A stretch of 64,000 nt of DNA, taken from contig NZ_CP076024.1 in assembly GCF_022788635.1 (NCBI RefSeq), positions 1,240,001 through 1,304,000 on the forward strand, read 5' to 3'. Source of the stretch: Methylobacter sp. S3L5C (GTDB lineage: Bacteria > Pseudomonadota > Gammaproteobacteria > Methylococcales > Methylomonadaceae). The notes beneath the pieces are model-generated. The model searched no databases. It saw only the letters and a program-made list of their open reading frames with translations, and was not told the DNA's origin. Positions 61,779-64,000 of the stretch are shown in pieces (position 1 is the stretch's first letter; every line of letters begins with the position of its first letter). The translations under genes were made by a program, and so were the position numbers.

Positions 61779-64000
61779 ATTAAAAATCCGGGTTCATTGA
61801 TGGGTAACTTGATAGAGACTTTCCGGACATTCCAAATTTCATCGCAATATTCACGAATTGCCCTATCAGAGGAAAATTTGCCGGCTCTGGCCGTATTCAG
61901 GATAGACATGCGCGTCCATCGTTCCGGGTCTTGCCATGCTTCGGTGACTTTATCCTGACAGGCAATGTAGTCGGCGTAATCAGCCAACACCAGAAAAGGG
62001 TCATTTTGGCATAGATTATCTATCAAAGGCCGGAATATTTCGGTGTCACCATGCGAAAAATGACCTGAAGCGATTAGATGAATGACTTCGGCCAATTGCG
62101 GATTTTTTTCGATAGTGGTCGCTGGATGATAACCTGCGCACTGAAGTTTAACGGCCTCCTTTTCGGTTAACCCAAACAAAAAGAAATTTTCGGCACCGAC
62201 TTCTTCACGAATCTCTATGTTGGCACCATCCAGGGTGCCGATAGTCAAGGCACCGTTTAGCGTGAATTTCATATTACCGGTGCCTGATGCTTCTTTGCCC
62301 GCCGTAGAAATCTGCTCTGATAAATCGGCTGCCGGATAAATTAGCTGGCCGTTCTGGACGTTAAAGTTAGGGATAAAAGCGACACGTAGATATTTATTAA
62401 CATCCGAGTCGTTATTGATTACCTCGGCCACAGCGTTGATCAATTTAATGATGCGTTTGGCCAGAAAATAACCGGGTGCTGCTTTGCCACCGAAGATAAA
62501 TGCTTGTGGCGAAATGCTAAGTGATGGATTGCGTTTAAGACGACAGTATAAAGTGATAATGTGCAGCACATTGAGATGCTGACGCTTATATTCGTGGATG
62601 CGCTTGACCTGAATGTCGAATAACCAGGTCGGATTCAGTTCAATGCCGGTCTGTTTATGCAAATAAGTAGCGAGTTTTTCCTTGTTCGCTTGCTTAACGG
62701 CTCGCCACTCTTGGCGAAATACCGCATCTTCGGCAAAGGCTTCAAGTTTTTTGAGCTCATTAGTCTGTGTAATCCACCCATCGCCAATCGAGCGTGTGAT
62801 TAAATCACTCAGTTTGGGATTGGCCAGTACCATGAAGCGGCGCGGAGTTACTCCATTGGTTTTGTTACTGAAACGTTCCGGCCACAGTTCGTAAAAATCT
62901 TTTAGCAAACTGGTGGTTAGCAGTTCGCTATGTAAAGCAGCTACGCCATTAATGGCATGACTGCCGACACAGGCAAGATGTGCCATGCGTATACGCTTTT
63001 TGCCGCCTTCATCGATTAGCGACAGTCTGGCTACGCGCTGATCGTCGCCCGGATAACGACGCCGTACTTCATCAAGAAAACGGCTGTTTATTTCGTAAAT
63101 TATTTCCAGATGTCGTGGCAGGAGTTCACCAAACAAGGGTAGCGACCAGGTTTCAAGTGCTTCCGGTAGCAAGGTGTGATTAGTGTAGCCAAAAGTGCGA
63201 AAAGTAATGCTCCATGCCGAGTCCCAGGCAAGTTGACGTTCGTCGACCAATATCCTCATTAGCTCGGCAATAGCGACCGAGGGATGGGTATCGTTAAGCT
63301 GGGCGGCAAATCGGTCGGGGAAATGTTCAAGAGGCAGACCGGCAAGTTCAAGCATATTAAGCATGTCCTGTAGTGAGCAGGAAACGAAAAAATATTGTTG
63401 TGCCAGACGAAGTTTTTTCCCGTCTTCAGGTTCGTCATTAGGATACAGTACCTTTGTGAGTGTCTCGGAAATAACTTTATCGTCCACCGCCTGGTAATAA
63501 TCGCCGGTATTAAAGGCCTGAAAGTCAAAGGATTCACAGGCTTCGGCACTCCAAAGACGTAGGGTATTGCAGGTATTAACGCGATAACCTGGAACCGGGG
63601 TATCGAAAGCCACGCCTTTGACGACATGGTGTGGTATCCATCGTTTTCGAAGAGAACCCTGATGATCATGGTAGCTTTCCGATTGCCCGCCCAAGTTGAC
63701 GTAATACGCTACATCGGGTTTGGCTATTTCCCACGGATTACCCCAGCGTAACCATTTGTCGGTGATCTCCACCTGCCAGCCATCATGAATCTCCTGATCG
63801 AAGATACCGAATTCGTAACGGATGCCGTAACCAATTGCCGGGCGCTCCAGAGTTGCCAGTGAGTCAAGATAGCAGGCGGCAAGACGGCCAAGGCCGCCAT
63901 TACCCAAGCCCGGCTCTTCTTCCAGAGCCATCAGGTCGTCAAGATCCTTGCCAAGTTCAGCAACTGCTTGCCGAATTTCAAACTCAATGCCGAGATTAAC
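61775..64000 (-). CDS. glgP: Glycogen/starch phosphorylase, C-terminal part
   Basis: At least 741 residues, continuing past the window's right edge (the frame is open upstream to base 64000, where homologues continue N-terminally). MALEEEPGLGNGGLGRLAAC (the glucan-binding and phosphate region near the start), NDTHPSVAIAELMRILVDER, ERFSNKTNGVTPRRF, VKRIHEYKRQHLNVLHIITL and the PLP site EASGTGNMKFTLNGALTIGT (PLP-linked Lys in NMKF). It releases glucose-1-P from glycogen. It is the first gene of a probable operon with the phosphatase and ackA. Confidence 0.95.
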   Translation of the reverse strand, partial: VNLGIEFEIRQAVAELGKDLDDLMALEEEPGLGNGGLGRLAACYLDSLATLERPAIGYGIRYEFGIFDQEIHDGWQVEITDKWLRWGNPWEIAKPDVAYYVNLGGQSESYHDHQGSLRKRWIPHHVVKGVAFDTPVPGYRVNTCNTLRLWSAEACESFDFQAFNTGDYYQAVDDKVISETLTKVLYPNDEPEDGKKLRLAQQYFFVSCSLQDMLNMLELAGLPLEHFPDRFAAQLNDTHPSVAIAELMRILVDERQLAWDSAWSITFRTFGYTNHTLLPEALETWSLPLFGELLPRHLEIIYEINSRFLDEVRRRYPGDDQRVARLSLIDEGGKKRIRMAHLACVGSHAINGVAALHSELLTTSLLKDFYELWPERFSNKTNGVTPRRFMVLANPKLSDLITRSIGDGWITQTNELKKLEAFAEDAVFRQEWRAVKQANKEKLATYLHKQTGIELNPTWLFDIQVKRIHEYKRQHLNVLHIITLYCRLKRNPSLSISPQAFIFGGKAAPGYFLAKRIIKLINAVAEVINNDSDVNKYLRVAFIPNFNVQNGQLIYPAADLSEQISTAGKEASGTGNMKFTLNGALTIGTLDGANIEIREEVGAENFFLFGLTEKEAVKLQCAGYHPATTIEKNPQLAEVIHLIASGHFSHGDTEIFRPLIDNLCQNDPFLVLADYADYIACQDKVTEAWQDPERWTRMSILNTARAGKFSSDRAIREYCDEIWNVRKVSIKLPINEPGFLI

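Noticed and set aside
1-64000. CRISPR arrays, tRNA and rRNA genes
   Set aside because: No regularly spaced direct repeats with unique spacers and no recognisable RNA gene were seen by reading; a tRNAscan or Infernal search would be needed to exclude small RNAs.

Overview
The window looks like a chromosomal segment of a free-living, polysaccharide-secreting gammaproteobacterium of moderate-to-low GC. Lineage evidence is indirect: gammaproteobacterial-type relA, lon, aas and cheBR genes, a PrsR-type regulator together with PEP-CTERM-like sorting signals of the P-A-A-x-W-x-F-x-x-G-L-L kind, an archaic (Csu-type) pilus operon, and a glgP / phosphoglycerate mutase-like / ackA / pgi carbon block. 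This combination would fit a methanotroph of the Methylococcales, but no methane-oxidation gene is present, so that placement is inference. No rRNA, tRNA or CRISPR array was found.

Layout. 1-3.3 kb: polA (5' part) and relA on the minus strand. 3.4-5.8 kb: an IS5-family element (IS427-like) split by an IS4-family element, with both target duplications visible. 5.8-8 kb: sparse DNA with small palindromic repeats, a ribbon-helix-helix/small membrane protein pair and an orphan small protein. 8.2-13.7 kb: prsR, a membrane-anchored cold-shock protein, an orphan lipoprotein-sized protein, aas and a DksA/TraR-like zinc protein. 13.8-18.6 kb: moxR - DUF58 - tgpA, with DUF58 split by a 932-bp IS. 18.6-22.7 kb: lon with hsp20, then an AI-2E-family permease. 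23.3-24.8 kb: a PEP-CTERM-like exported protein whose signal peptide is split by a second copy of the same IS. 25-29.7 kb: a PAS-GGDEF cyclase, a BT1-like transporter, and a DOMON-like/NamZ pair. 30-34.1 kb: an archaic chaperone-usher pilus operon. 34.1-35.5 kb: repeat-rich intergenic DNA with an IS4 remnant. 35.5-51.8 kb: a large chemosensory operon (MCP, CheY, STAS, CheA, two MCP-CheW pairs, CheR, CheD, CheB) with cheD split by an IS3-family element. 52-57 kb: YihY, a PEP-CTERM-like protein, and a decayed PEP-CTERM-like gene carrying the third 932-bp IS next to an IS630 remnant. 57.2-64 kb: an orphan OmpR-type regulator and the pgi, ackA, phosphatase and glgP block.

How the parts relate. 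The chemosensory operon is the main system. Two receptors, one soluble with PAS domains and one membrane-bound, each sit 9 bp ahead of their own CheW. Both carry tandem 91-residue HAMP-like units with near-identical DNA, and both end in a pentapeptide that fits the CheR-tether consensus. PrsR and the PEP-CTERM-like proteins belong to an exopolysaccharide/exosortase programme whose core genes lie outside the window. The IS load is high: six full-length or nearly full-length elements, two remnants and two MITE-like families. Four host genes are broken by precise insertions with recognisable junctions (DUF58, two PEP-CTERM-like genes, cheD). Three reading frames (usher, IS4 transposase, 932-bp IS transposase) break exactly at homopolymer runs. 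These may be programmed frameshifts, phase-variable tracts or sequencing errors, and the sequence alone cannot decide.
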